Shown piece after piece: positions 53,835 to 60,936 of a DNA stretch of 64,000 bases. The DNA lies in the NCBI GenBank assembly GCA_958412345.1, contig CATYSO010000004.1, positions 62,001 through 126,000 of the forward strand. The letters are read 5' to 3'. Both the position numbers and the translations under genes were made by a program. This DNA is from an uncultured Collinsella sp. (lineage in GTDB: Bacteria > Actinomycetota > Coriobacteriia > Coriobacteriales > Coriobacteriaceae). The notes beneath the pieces were generated by a model, which was not told the DNA's origin, searched no databases, and worked only from the letters and a program-made list of their open reading frames with translations. Numbering within the stretch: position 1 is the stretch's first letter; every line of letters begins with the position of its first letter.

Positions 53835-53857
53835 ATATATCCCAAACTGGGATATAT
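53835..53857. promoter_or_regulatory. Candidate operator of the XRE regulator
   Basis: ATATATCCC, five bases, GGGATATAT: a perfect 9-bp dyad directly upstream of the regulator start and about 75 bases before the divergent gene. Position fits autoregulation. Confidence 0.6.
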
Positions 53858-53932
53858 TTATGTCACCAGCCAAATCACTTGCCTCAGTTGTTCGCATCGC
53901 AAATTTAGAACGAGAAAGGAGCCTCGATAAAC

Positions 53933-54946
53933 ATGAATGACGAGATGAAGGAGCCCGCCGAGGAGCAAGCGCCCAGCGCATCCGATGAACGGAAACCGAA
54001 TGTCGAAGGGGAACAGCTTTGCGATGGTGCTGACGACACCACCTCCCCTGAAAATCGGCCATCAAGTGAAGATGACGACGCACGCAAAAAAGAAGAAGAC
54101 GTCTCACTTCTAACGCGAACCATTCATAAATTCGGCAGTAAAAAACGCGCGGCCATCGCTGCCGCTGTGGCAGTTGTCATCATCTTCAGTTTGCCTTTGC
54201 TGTTTCCTCAATTGTTTTGTAGCCACAAGCTATGGGCCAATGCAACCTGCACTAGCCCTCGTGTATGCAAAAGTTGCGGCAAAACCGAGGGAGAACCTCT
54301 CGGGCACGAATGGGAAGAAGCAACCTGCACGACTCCGAAGACCTGTCAACGTTGCGGCGAAACGAAAGGGAAGCCACTCGGACACCAACCAGGCTCATGG
54401 ACTAAAGAAGTCGACTACGTAGATGCCACCTCGAAGGAGATACAAGAGTGCGACAGATGCGGTGAGGTCGTTAACACCCGCAATGAAAAGGAAATCACAT
54501 CTTTTGTTGGCGACGGGATGTTTTCAATTTCACCTGAAGGCTTTATTGAACGACTTAACGAGGAATTCTCTGATCTCCCCAATTGCAGCAGCATGAAGGC
54601 GAGTTACGAGCTCGACGATAGCGGCATAGGGCTCGAACTTCAGATCAAAAACGGCTCAAAGATTGCCGGTATTGGAGGCTTCTTTTCGGACTCGAGTAAC
54701 CAGCTGCTATTCAGCTATCTTGGATCCGAAAACTGCTTCAAAAACATAGTCATGTACTTCGAAAACTCCGACTATGCCGCGGCGACAGCATTGGCAACTA
54801 TACAAGCAATCGATCCAACACTTTCGTTTTCAGACGCCAAGGAAGTTGGTGCTGCCTGCGTAGATACGCCAACTGTCAAAAATGGAATTACGTACGCAAT
54901 CGCAGCTTCGAATGGAGAGTACTGGCTAAGCGCCCGAATTGAATAA
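53933..54946 (+). CDS. Membrane protein with zinc-ribbon-like CxxC repeats
   Basis: A 337-residue protein. An acidic N-terminus (1-60), one membrane helix (about 70-92) and then two to three short repeats of the type ATCTTPKTCQRCGETKGKPL, each with CxxC pairs and LGH, probably binding zinc. A C-terminal globular domain has no recognised motif. Codon use is more AT-rich than the neighbourhood, suggesting acquisition. AAAGGAG lies 11 bases before the ATG. Similar repeats occur in surface proteins of gut Gram-positives. Function unknown. Confidence 0.75.
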   Translation: MNDEMKEPAEEQAPSASDERKPNVEGEQLCDGADDTTSPENRPSSEDDDARKKEEDVSLLTRTIHKFGSKKRAAIAAAVAVVIIFSLPLLFPQLFCSHKLWANATCTSPRVCKSCGKTEGEPLGHEWEEATCTTPKTCQRCGETKGKPLGHQPGSWTKEVDYVDATSKEIQECDRCGEVVNTRNEKEITSFVGDGMFSISPEGFIERLNEEFSDLPNCSSMKASYELDDSGIGLELQIKNGSKIAGIGGFFSDSSNQLLFSYLGSENCFKNIVMYFENSDYAAATALATIQAIDPTLSFSDAKEVGAACVDTPTVKNGITYAIAASNGEYWLSARIE

Positions 54947-55022
54947 TTTCCTTCAATTGCTAAATTCAGACGCCTCTTACTCGCGACATATTAAAACTCA
55001 ACCCCTGGCAGCATCGTCAATC

Positions 55023-55064
55023 GAAAATTGCCCCGCCGAGCACTTTAGCTTGGCGGGGCATTTC
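55023..55064. terminator. Hairpin terminator
   Basis: TGCCCCGCC and GGCGGGGCA flanked by GAAAA and TTTC: a stem ending in a T-run, about 80 bases after the zinc-ribbon gene. Confidence 0.75.
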
Positions 55065-55183
55065 AATAAGAAAGCGGATTTAAATATCAACAAGGCCTGC
55101 ACGCCCCAACGAGACAGCCGGCTTCGCTGCCCAAATTGCCCTTGATGAACCACAAGTTGAGCAATCAGTAGCTAGAGTCCCCT

Positions 55184-55882
55184 TTAGGCGGCGCTGGGTT
55201 CTTTGTATTCGAAGGCTGGTTCTAGGAGGTCTTCGATGTTGCAGTGGAGGGCTTTTGCCATATCCCTTACGGTTGTTACCGAGGCTTCGTTGATGTTTCG
55301 CTGGCGTTGCTCGTACATTTGGATTGAGCGGAGTGATACGCCCGATTCGTATGCCAGGTCTTGTTGGGTTTTCTTGAGTCTCTTTCTTGCTTGCGAAAGT
55401 TTGGTTTGACGAGGTGCCTTCTTTGCCATATCACAGACAAGGCGAGCCACACGCTCTTCCGATGCCTCGTGCCAGGGATAGTACAGATTGCGCAGTACGT
55501 CAAACGGAACGACATGCAGCAGATCTTCGAAAGACTCCCCCAAGCGCCACTGCAGATATGCCAATATCCAGCCCGTCCAGTATTCCGGTGTCTTCTCAAA
55601 TCGATAGGTGCGATTTGGCATCGACCCGTTTTGATAGCCTGACCTTTCGGCGATAAGCGCGAACAGCTCAACGCCCGATTTTCCCGATACGACCCATGCG
55701 TTGCCGCGCTCAAACTCGCGAGCTACGCCGCTCAGGCAAAAGAGCTCAGCGACCTCGGACCCCTCCGCTCCATAGTCGTTAACGGCATAGTCAAAGCAAT
55801 CGCCGAGGTTGTTCATTGCGTCCTCGAGATAGTAGACGGGATATGTCCTACTCGGCCCACAATCTGTTAACTCTTGGATCAT
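55184..55882 (-). CDS. HTH-domain partner (antitoxin) of the DUF3990 protein
   Basis: A 232-residue protein. The N-terminal part has AMNNLGDCFDYAVNDYGAEG and FERGNAWVVSGKSGVELFAL, a sequence type I recall from antitoxin partners of DUF3990. The C-terminal part is an XRE HTH (KTQQDLAYESGVSLRSIQMY then MAKALHCNIEDLLEP). It starts 35 bases inside the end of the upstream toxin gene, so the two are coupled. It probably neutralises the toxin and represses the operon at the double operator at 56550-56596. Confidence 0.75.
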   Translation of the reverse strand: MIQELTDCGPSRTYPVYYLEDAMNNLGDCFDYAVNDYGAEGSEVAELFCLSGVAREFERGNAWVVSGKSGVELFALIAERSGYQNGSMPNRTYRFEKTPEYWTGWILAYLQWRLGESFEDLLHVVPFDVLRNLYYPWHEASEERVARLVCDMAKKAPRQTKLSQARKRLKKTQQDLAYESGVSLRSIQMYEQRQRNINEASVTTVRDMAKALHCNIEDLLEPAFEYKEPSAA

Positions 55883-56531
55883 CTAAATCAACCCTCCCTG
55901 CCATTAAATCCCTAATGTCGATACCTTCAGAATCGAACCCGTTGACCGTGTCCAAGTATTTGCGTCGAGCATTCTGCTCTCGCTCAAAACGCTTGGGATA
56001 AAACTCAGGCCCCGAAGCCTGCTTCCAATCGCAGAATCTAATCACCGAAAATGCGCGCTCGCTCATAAGAGCATATTGGATACCCAAATCACCCAAGCGC
56101 ATGATACGTTGCAGCTGTCTGAGCGATATCATGCCGCTGACAAACTGTCTTGCAAACGAAAAATAGGAGTCATCAGCACGATAGCCCCGGATAACGTCAT
56201 ATGAAGAAATATCAATCAGACAGTTATCAAGTAGAAATCGAAGCCCTTCACGCGCCAATGGCGTCGAAACATTGAACTCTCTGTTGTTCGCCAGAATTGC
56301 AAGCCAATTGAGAATTGAAAACTCTCCAGACTCCAAATCCAAGACCGAAAGGCCATCTAAATCAATTTCATATCTATTGGCAACGCCATCAGACTCGGTC
56401 CGGCATGCCCATTCCATCGCCATTTCTTCATGTGGCGTGCAATAAAACCCGCGCCCATAGTCATTGAATTGTCTGCATTTATCCAACGACGGATGCTCGA
56501 CAACAACCTCCGACCCGTGCCAGAGCTCCAT
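55848..56531 (-). CDS. DUF3990 ADP-ribosyltransferase-like toxin
   Basis: A 227-residue protein starting MELWHGSEVVVEHPSL. The N-terminal WHGS, then NDYGRGFYCTPHEEMAMEWA, matches the DUF3990 family, which has an ADP-ribosyltransferase-like fold. The target is unknown. GGAGGTCGAT precedes the ATG at 56531. It is the first gene of a two-gene unit with the HTH partner, and the region is AT-richer than its surroundings, which suits a mobile toxin-antitoxin module. Confidence 0.8.
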   Translation of the reverse strand: MELWHGSEVVVEHPSLDKCRQFNDYGRGFYCTPHEEMAMEWACRTESDGVANRYEIDLDGLSVLDLESGEFSILNWLAILANNREFNVSTPLAREGLRFLLDNCLIDISSYDVIRGYRADDSYFSFARQFVSGMISLRQLQRIMRLGDLGIQYALMSERAFSVIRFCDWKQASGPEFYPKRFEREQNARRKYLDTVNGFDSEGIDIRDLMAGRVDLDDPRVNRLWAE

Positions 56532-56549
56532 ATCGACCTCCAAACAAAA

Positions 56550-56596
56550 ATATCACCCCAGTGATAGTTTACCAAGAACTATCACTGGGGTGATAT
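56550..56596. promoter_or_regulatory. Double operator of the DUF3990/HTH operon
   Basis: ATATCACCCCAGTGATAGTT (56550-56569) and its exact complement (56577-56596), seven bases apart. Each arm is itself a dyad, TATCAC-N4-GTGATA, so the site has two identical repressor half-operators just upstream of the toxin start. Confidence 0.7.
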
Positions 56597-56632
56597 AGAT
56601 AGATGCAAACTATTGGCTGTCAGGAGCACCAA

Positions 56633-57223
56633 CTAGAGACAAGCCTCAGCAATCCGCTTCTTCAGCTCATCGATACCCGTGCCGGTTTGGGAACTTGTGA
56701 TGATCACGTTTTCGGCAGGGACGTTGAGCTGCTTTTTGATGGCTGCTGCCTGGCGGGCCTGCTGGGTGCGGCTGAGCTTGTCGGCTTTGGTGAGGCAGAC
56801 GATAAAGTTGAACTCGTTGCCCTGCAGGTAGTCGATCATGTCATGATCGAGCTTGCTGGGGTCGTGACGAATGTCCACCAGCGAGACGACCAAGTTAAAG
56901 CTGCGCTCGGAGTCAAAGAAGTCGCCGATAAGCTCGGCCCAGCGGTCGCGCTCGGCCTTAGAACGACGGGCGAAACCATAGCCCGGCAGGTCGACGAAGT
57001 GCACGTCGTCGGCCTCGAAGAAATTGATGTTGCTTGTCTTGCCCGGTGTACTCGAAACCTTGACCAGGTTCTTGCGGCCAAAGAGCTTGTTCATAATCGA
57101 CGACTTGCCCACATTGGAGCGACCGACAAAGCTCACTTCGGGGCAGGTGGACTCGGGAATCTGCGAAACCTTGCCGTAGCTGGCGACGAACTTGGCAAGC
57201 TGGTAGTTAATGGAATCGGCCAT
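56633..57223 (-). CDS. engB: Ribosome biogenesis GTPase EngB (YsxC)
   Basis: A 196-residue TrmE-Era-EngA-like GTPase with G1 GRSNVGKSS, G3 DLPGYGFA, G4 LTKADKLSR and G5 ITSSQTGTG. It assists 50S subunit assembly. The ATG at 57223 follows AAGGAG at good spacing. It starts 38 bases after the mtnN stop on the same strand. Confidence 0.95.
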   Translation of the reverse strand: MADSINYQLAKFVASYGKVSQIPESTCPEVSFVGRSNVGKSSIMNKLFGRKNLVKVSSTPGKTSNINFFEADDVHFVDLPGYGFARRSKAERDRWAELIGDFFDSERSFNLVVSLVDIRHDPSKLDHDMIDYLQGNEFNFIVCLTKADKLSRTQQARQAAAIKKQLNVPAENVIITSSQTGTGIDELKKRIAEACL

Positions 57224-57261
57224 GGACACTCCTTGGTCGTAGGTTCTTACAAAAGAGCGCG

Positions 57262-58002
57262 CTATTGCGCAGCGGCAATGCGGCGGACGATATCGAGCGT
57301 GATGTTACTTGCGACACGCGCGTACTCGAACAGATCGAACTCTCGGTCGCAAATTGCATCGTACGCCTCGTCACAATTATCGCTGATAGCGCGCAGCACC
57401 AGGCAATCGACACCATTTTTGGTTGCGACATGGGCAATTGCCGCGCCCTCCATGCCGACACAATCGGCATGCGTCGCCTCGATAGCGTCGTTGCGCATGG
57501 CGGCGCCCGTCACAAAGCGGTTACCCGTGGCAATCGTGCCGACCAGGAACTGCTTGGTGCCCTCGTTCGAAGCGACTGCATTTGTCGAAGCGTCGACAAA
57601 CCCACGCTCAGCAAGCACGTCGGCGGCAATATCGACCAGCGCGGGTGTCGAGCCAAACTCCTCGAGCCCCGGTGCGGACTCGGCGATAAGCGCGGTATCG
57701 GTATCCAGATAGCGTAGGCGTTTGCCAATGACCACGTCGTCGATATGGAGCTTGGGGTTCAAACCGCCCGCAATGCCCGAAAACACAACAGCCTGCGGAG
57801 CATACTTGCTAATGAGGTGCTGTGTTGCAGCGGCGGCGTTCACCGTGCCCATGCCCGCCGTTGTGGCGACAACTGTCAGACCGTCGAGCTCACCGCTCAC
57901 AACGGTCAAGCCTGCCTCCCGCGCCTCGCAAACGTCGCTCAGCTCTTCCTTAATCTGCATGATCTCTTTTTCGAGCGCACCGATAATCGCGATGGTAGCC
58001 AT
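57262..58002 (-). CDS. mtnN: 5'-methylthioadenosine/S-adenosylhomocysteine nucleosidase
   Basis: A 246-residue nucleoside phosphorylase-fold enzyme. MATIAIIGALEKEI with the catalytic Glu, VFSGIAGGLN, VGMEGAAIAHVA and the catalytic Asp in LRAISDNCDE. It splits MTA and SAH into adenine and thioribose products, serving methionine salvage and autoinducer-2 supply. The ATG at 58002 is preferred over 58014. Confidence 0.93.
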   Translation of the reverse strand: MATIAIIGALEKEIMQIKEELSDVCEAREAGLTVVSGELDGLTVVATTAGMGTVNAAAATQHLISKYAPQAVVFSGIAGGLNPKLHIDDVVIGKRLRYLDTDTALIAESAPGLEEFGSTPALVDIAADVLAERGFVDASTNAVASNEGTKQFLVGTIATGNRFVTGAAMRNDAIEATHADCVGMEGAAIAHVATKNGVDCLVLRAISDNCDEAYDAICDREFDLFEYARVASNITLDIVRRIAAAQ

Positions 58003-58080
58003 ACCATTCCCCAAACCTATACGAAATTCTCAACCACGGTATGGTACCAGCATTTTGTTTGACCTCGCCAAACGAACACG

Positions 58081-58269
58081 CTAAGCCAGTGCAGCTCGCG
58101 TATCAAACAGAGCCTTTGCAATCGCGGCCGTAACCTCGCTCGAGCGGTCGCTCCACGGCATCGATGTCATGACGCTCATGACATAGGTACGGCCATCGAT
58201 GTCGATAAGGCCCGCATCGCATGTCGAATAGTAACCATCCTCGCTGACCCAACCCACCTTGTTGCACAT
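58081..58269 (-). pseudogene. C-terminal remnant of a serine hydrolase (class A beta-lactamase-like)
   Basis: A 62-residue fragment, MCNKVGWVSEDGYYSTCDAG then YVMSVMTSMPWSDRS. It resembles the KTG-box strand and last helix of class A beta-lactamase-like serine hydrolases, with KVG for KTG. Upstream in frame there is a stop codon within about 15 bases, and the nucleophile domain is missing because pflA lies there. It is probably a deletion remnant; a functional 62-residue protein is unlikely. Confidence 0.65.
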
Positions 58270-58300
58270 CTTAAAGGGTAGTCAATTTGGGACGGGCTTG

Positions 58301-59119
58301 TTAGCCAATGGCCGACCTGAGCTCCGCACGGCGCTTTTTCATGCCGGCCATGACGGCGTTGCGCAGCTCGGGCATGCGCGCGGTATCCATCTGGGGCACG
58401 CCCTCGAGCTTATAGGGAATACCCAGCTGCTCGTACTTGACGACACCCATCGTGTGATACGGCAGCATTTCCAGGCCCACCACGTTGTGCCATGGAGCGA
58501 TCAGGCGACCGAGCTTCTCGCATTCCTCCGCCGTATCGGTGATACCCGGCACCACCACGTGGCGAATAACAACCTTAATCTTGCGACGGGCAAGCTCATC
58601 GCCAAACGCCAGGATGCGCGCAGGATCGCAACCGGTCAGCTTTTTATGCTCAACCGGATCGGCATGCTTGATGTCGAGCAGCACCATATCGGTCTCGTTG
58701 AGAACAGCATCGAACTTCTCCGGATGCTTGGGATCAAATGCATAGCCACAGCTGTCTAGGCAGGTGTGTACGCGGCCATCGGGGTTGTTGTGCATTGCAC
58801 GGAACAGGTCGGCCAAAAACTCGGGCTGCAGGAGCGGTTCGCCGCCCGAAACGGTAATGCCGCCGCTACGGTAGAACTCATGGTTGCTCTGGAACTCGTC
58901 CATGAGATGCTCGACGGCCACCATCGTGCCGCCGTTAACAGACCAGGTATCGGGATTGTGACAATACGCACAACGCATGGGGCAACCCTGAACAAACACT
59001 ACAAAGCGGATGCCGGGACCGTCGACCGTTCCCATCGTCTCGATCGAATGCACGCGACCCAGGGCATACGCAGAGTCCTCGGGATGAGCATCCACACCCT
59101 CAAGCGTCATCTCAGCCAT
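58301..59119 (-). CDS. pflA: Pyruvate formate-lyase activating enzyme
   Basis: A 272-residue radical SAM enzyme. The CX3CX2C motif is CPMRCAYCHNPDTW, preceded by GPGIRFVVFVQG. SGGEPLLQPEF and GCDPARILAF follow, with VIRHVVVPGITDT. It generates the glycyl radical in pyruvate formate-lyase; here its target loop would be on the separate 83-residue protein encoded at 60600-60851. It is separated from the pfl genes by degV. The start at 59119 has only a weak ribosome site. Confidence 0.93.
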   Translation of the reverse strand: MAEMTLEGVDAHPEDSAYALGRVHSIETMGTVDGPGIRFVVFVQGCPMRCAYCHNPDTWSVNGGTMVAVEHLMDEFQSNHEFYRSGGITVSGGEPLLQPEFLADLFRAMHNNPDGRVHTCLDSCGYAFDPKHPEKFDAVLNETDMVLLDIKHADPVEHKKLTGCDPARILAFGDELARRKIKVVIRHVVVPGITDTAEECEKLGRLIAPWHNVVGLEMLPYHTMGVVKYEQLGIPYKLEGVPQMDTARMPELRNAVMAGMKKRRAELRSAIG

Positions 59120-59242
59120 TCCCGCAACCTTGCCTCTCTTTGGTTTTTGTCAATTAAAATGCCAGAGCCATTCTAGCCCATACGCCTGATGGCGAAACGG
59201 TTTAGCGGTCAATTTGATCGTCCTATTTGACTCCACGCAAAA

Positions 59243-59276
59243 GCGGCGGGAAGGTTGTCACAACCCGCTCGCCGCC
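59243..59276. terminator. Hairpin after degV
   Basis: GCGGCGGGAAGGTTGT and ACAACCCGCTCGCCGC-type pairing, with an inner GGTTGT/ACAACC, 31 bases downstream of the degV stop on the minus strand. Confidence 0.6.
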
Positions 59277-59306
59277 GAAGCAATAGAAATCGATAGACGC
59301 CAGGCC

Positions 59307-60161
59307 CTACGCCTTAAGCGTAAGCACCGCGCCAAAGGCGGTCGGGCCGCAGTGGCTCGAGATGACGCCGCCGACCTGAGTCCAGGTAACGTCCTTAAAG
59401 CCCAGGTCGTGCGCATAGACTTCCATATCGTCGCGCAGCTCCTCGGAAAGGCCCACTGAATACGCCAAACCAATGTGCGAGTAATCAATATCGCCCTTCG
59501 CAACCATGTGGTCAATAAAGGCACGGGCACATTTGAGCATAGAGCCGCGGAGCTTCTTGGTCGCCACGAATTTGCCACCCGTTACCTCAATGCAGGGCTT
59601 AATCTTGAGCAGATGGGCGCCAAGAAACGCGACGTTGGACAAGCGACCACCCGCCTTAAGGAAGGCAAGGTCCGTAGGAACAAAGCCCAGCAGCACGCGG
59701 TCCATCACCGAATTGGTAAAGGCGAAAATCTCGTCGACGGTAGCATCCGGATGGGCTTCGATATACTTGGCGGTCTCAACGGCGACAAGCGACTGGCCCA
59801 CCGACACAAAGCGCGTATCCATGGAGAAGACGTAATCGCGGCCCTTTGCCGCAATCTTCGACGACTGATGCGAGCAGGTCGTAACCTCGGAATACGCAAG
59901 ATGCAAAATGGTCGCGTCGGGCTGCTCGGCGTGAATGCGGTCGTACACATGCGCAAAATCCGCCGGCGAGCAACCGCTGGTCTTGGGCATCACGCCAAAC
60001 TCGTTGCAGCGCGAGTAAATCTCAAGCGGGTCGATCGATCCGTCTTCGACGGTCTCGTCACCAATCGTGACATGCATGGGCACGCGCACGATGCCATAGC
60101 GTTCGCAGAGCTCCGGCGTCACATCCGAACCAGACTCAACCACGATTACGTACTTGCCCAT
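59307..60161 (-). CDS. DegV family fatty-acid-binding protein
   Basis: A 284-residue DegV protein. MGKYVIVVESGSDVTPEL at the N-terminus, KTSGCSPADFAHVYD, the lipid-contacting VTTCSHQSSKIAA, and GRLSNVAFLGAHLLKIKP. DegV (FakB) proteins present fatty acids to the kinase FakA for phosphorylation. No fakA is seen. The ATG at 60161 fits the family start; ATGs a few codons upstream are possible. Confidence 0.9.
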   Translation of the reverse strand: MGKYVIVVESGSDVTPELCERYGIVRVPMHVTIGDETVEDGSIDPLEIYSRCNEFGVMPKTSGCSPADFAHVYDRIHAEQPDATILHLAYSEVTTCSHQSSKIAAKGRDYVFSMDTRFVSVGQSLVAVETAKYIEAHPDATVDEIFAFTNSVMDRVLLGFVPTDLAFLKAGGRLSNVAFLGAHLLKIKPCIEVTGGKFVATKKLRGSMLKCARAFIDHMVAKGDIDYSHIGLAYSVGLSEELRDDMEVYAHDLGFKDVTWTQVGGVISSHCGPTAFGAVLTLKA

Positions 60162-60447
60162 TATCATCACAACCCATCTCGACGTTGGCTTTTGAATATG
60201 TGACGCACGTCCGCCGTCCTGCTGCAGAACGGCCTCCAAGCGCCAAAGAGACGCCGCCCCTTGCACACAACAAAGGACAGCGTCTCCCTGGAAAACTCCG
60301 TGCTTATCTGAGATTCTACACGGTTTATTAAGGAGTGTTACTTATTCCGCAAACGGTAGCTATACGCGATAAACGGTAGCAAGCAAGAATCCAGAACGCT
60401 CAACCCATTAGGAGAGTTCCGCCTAAAGGGTGACTACACAGGACCCC

Positions 60448-60576
60448 GCCGGGGCTGTTTGGGCTACCTCCCAAAATATTCCGCAAGACGCAAGAAGCCC
60501 TCGCCGCACGAAGTGCGCAGCGAGGGCTTCTTGCATGTCCGAGGACGTTTTGGGAGGTAGCCCAAACAGCCCCGGC
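60448..60576 (-). repeat. H-family nested hairpin, copy H6
   Basis: Outer arms 60448-60476 and 60548-60576 (29 bp, perfect). Inner stem AAGAAGCCCTCGC with its exact complement and tip CGCACGAAGTGCG. Internal motifs are ATTCCGCAAGACG and CATGTCCGAGGACG. It starts 23 bases after the stop of the glycyl-radical-domain gene on the minus strand. Confidence 0.92.
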
Positions 60577-60599
60577 GATCCTGCGGGAGTTAAACCCCT

Positions 60600-60851
60600 T
60601 TAGAACTTGTTGTGGAAGGTACGCGAAATGACCTCGTCCTGCTGCTCCTTGGTGAGCGTGTGGAAGTTCACGGCGTAGCCGGAAACGCGAATGGTCAGCT
60701 GCGGGTACTTCTCGGGGTGAGCCTGAGCGTCGAGCAGCGTCTCACGGTTGAAGACGTTGATGTTCAGGTGGTGGCCACCCTTCTCGGCGTAAGCGTCGAG
60801 CATGTGGACCAGGTTATCGGCCTGAGTCTCGGAAACTTCAGAAACCTTCAT
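60600..60851 (-). CDS. Stand-alone glycyl-radical domain (GrcA-like), C-terminal part of split PFL
   Basis: An 83-residue protein corresponding to the C-terminus of pyruvate formate-lyase: GGHHLNINVFNRETLLDAQA, HPEKYPQLTIRVSGYAVNF and the family-final SRTFHNKF. The radical glycine is G58 in RVSGYAV. It lacks the N-terminal extension of E. coli GrcA (127 residues). GGAGACAC precedes the ATG. It lies 85 bases after the large PFL gene, which ends exactly where this part should begin. It is therefore probably an essential subunit rather than a repair factor. Confidence 0.88.
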   Translation of the reverse strand: MKVSEVSETQADNLVHMLDAYAEKGGHHLNINVFNRETLLDAQAHPEKYPQLTIRVSGYAVNFHTLTKEQQDEVISRTFHNKF

Positions 60852-60874
60852 AATGTGTCTCCTTCGATCGATAG

Positions 60875-60935
60875 GCGCCGGCCGAAACCGGCGCGCTAAT
60901 CAGTAATCGTTATTGTTAGTATAGCACTAACAATA
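60875..60935. other. Two hairpins between the PFL gene and the glycyl-radical-domain gene
   Basis: GCGCCGG/CCGGCGC (60875-60894) and TATTGTTAGT/ACTAACAATA (60911-60935, perfect 10 bp). The second directly adjoins the PFL stop codon. They may cause partial termination or RNA processing and so set the ratio of the two PFL parts. Confidence 0.6.
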
Positions 60936-60936
60936 G

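Noticed and set aside
60600..60851. Reading the 83-residue protein simply as a GrcA repair factor
   Set aside because: GrcA backs up an intact PFL; here the adjacent PFL lacks this whole region, so the protein more likely is a required subunit.
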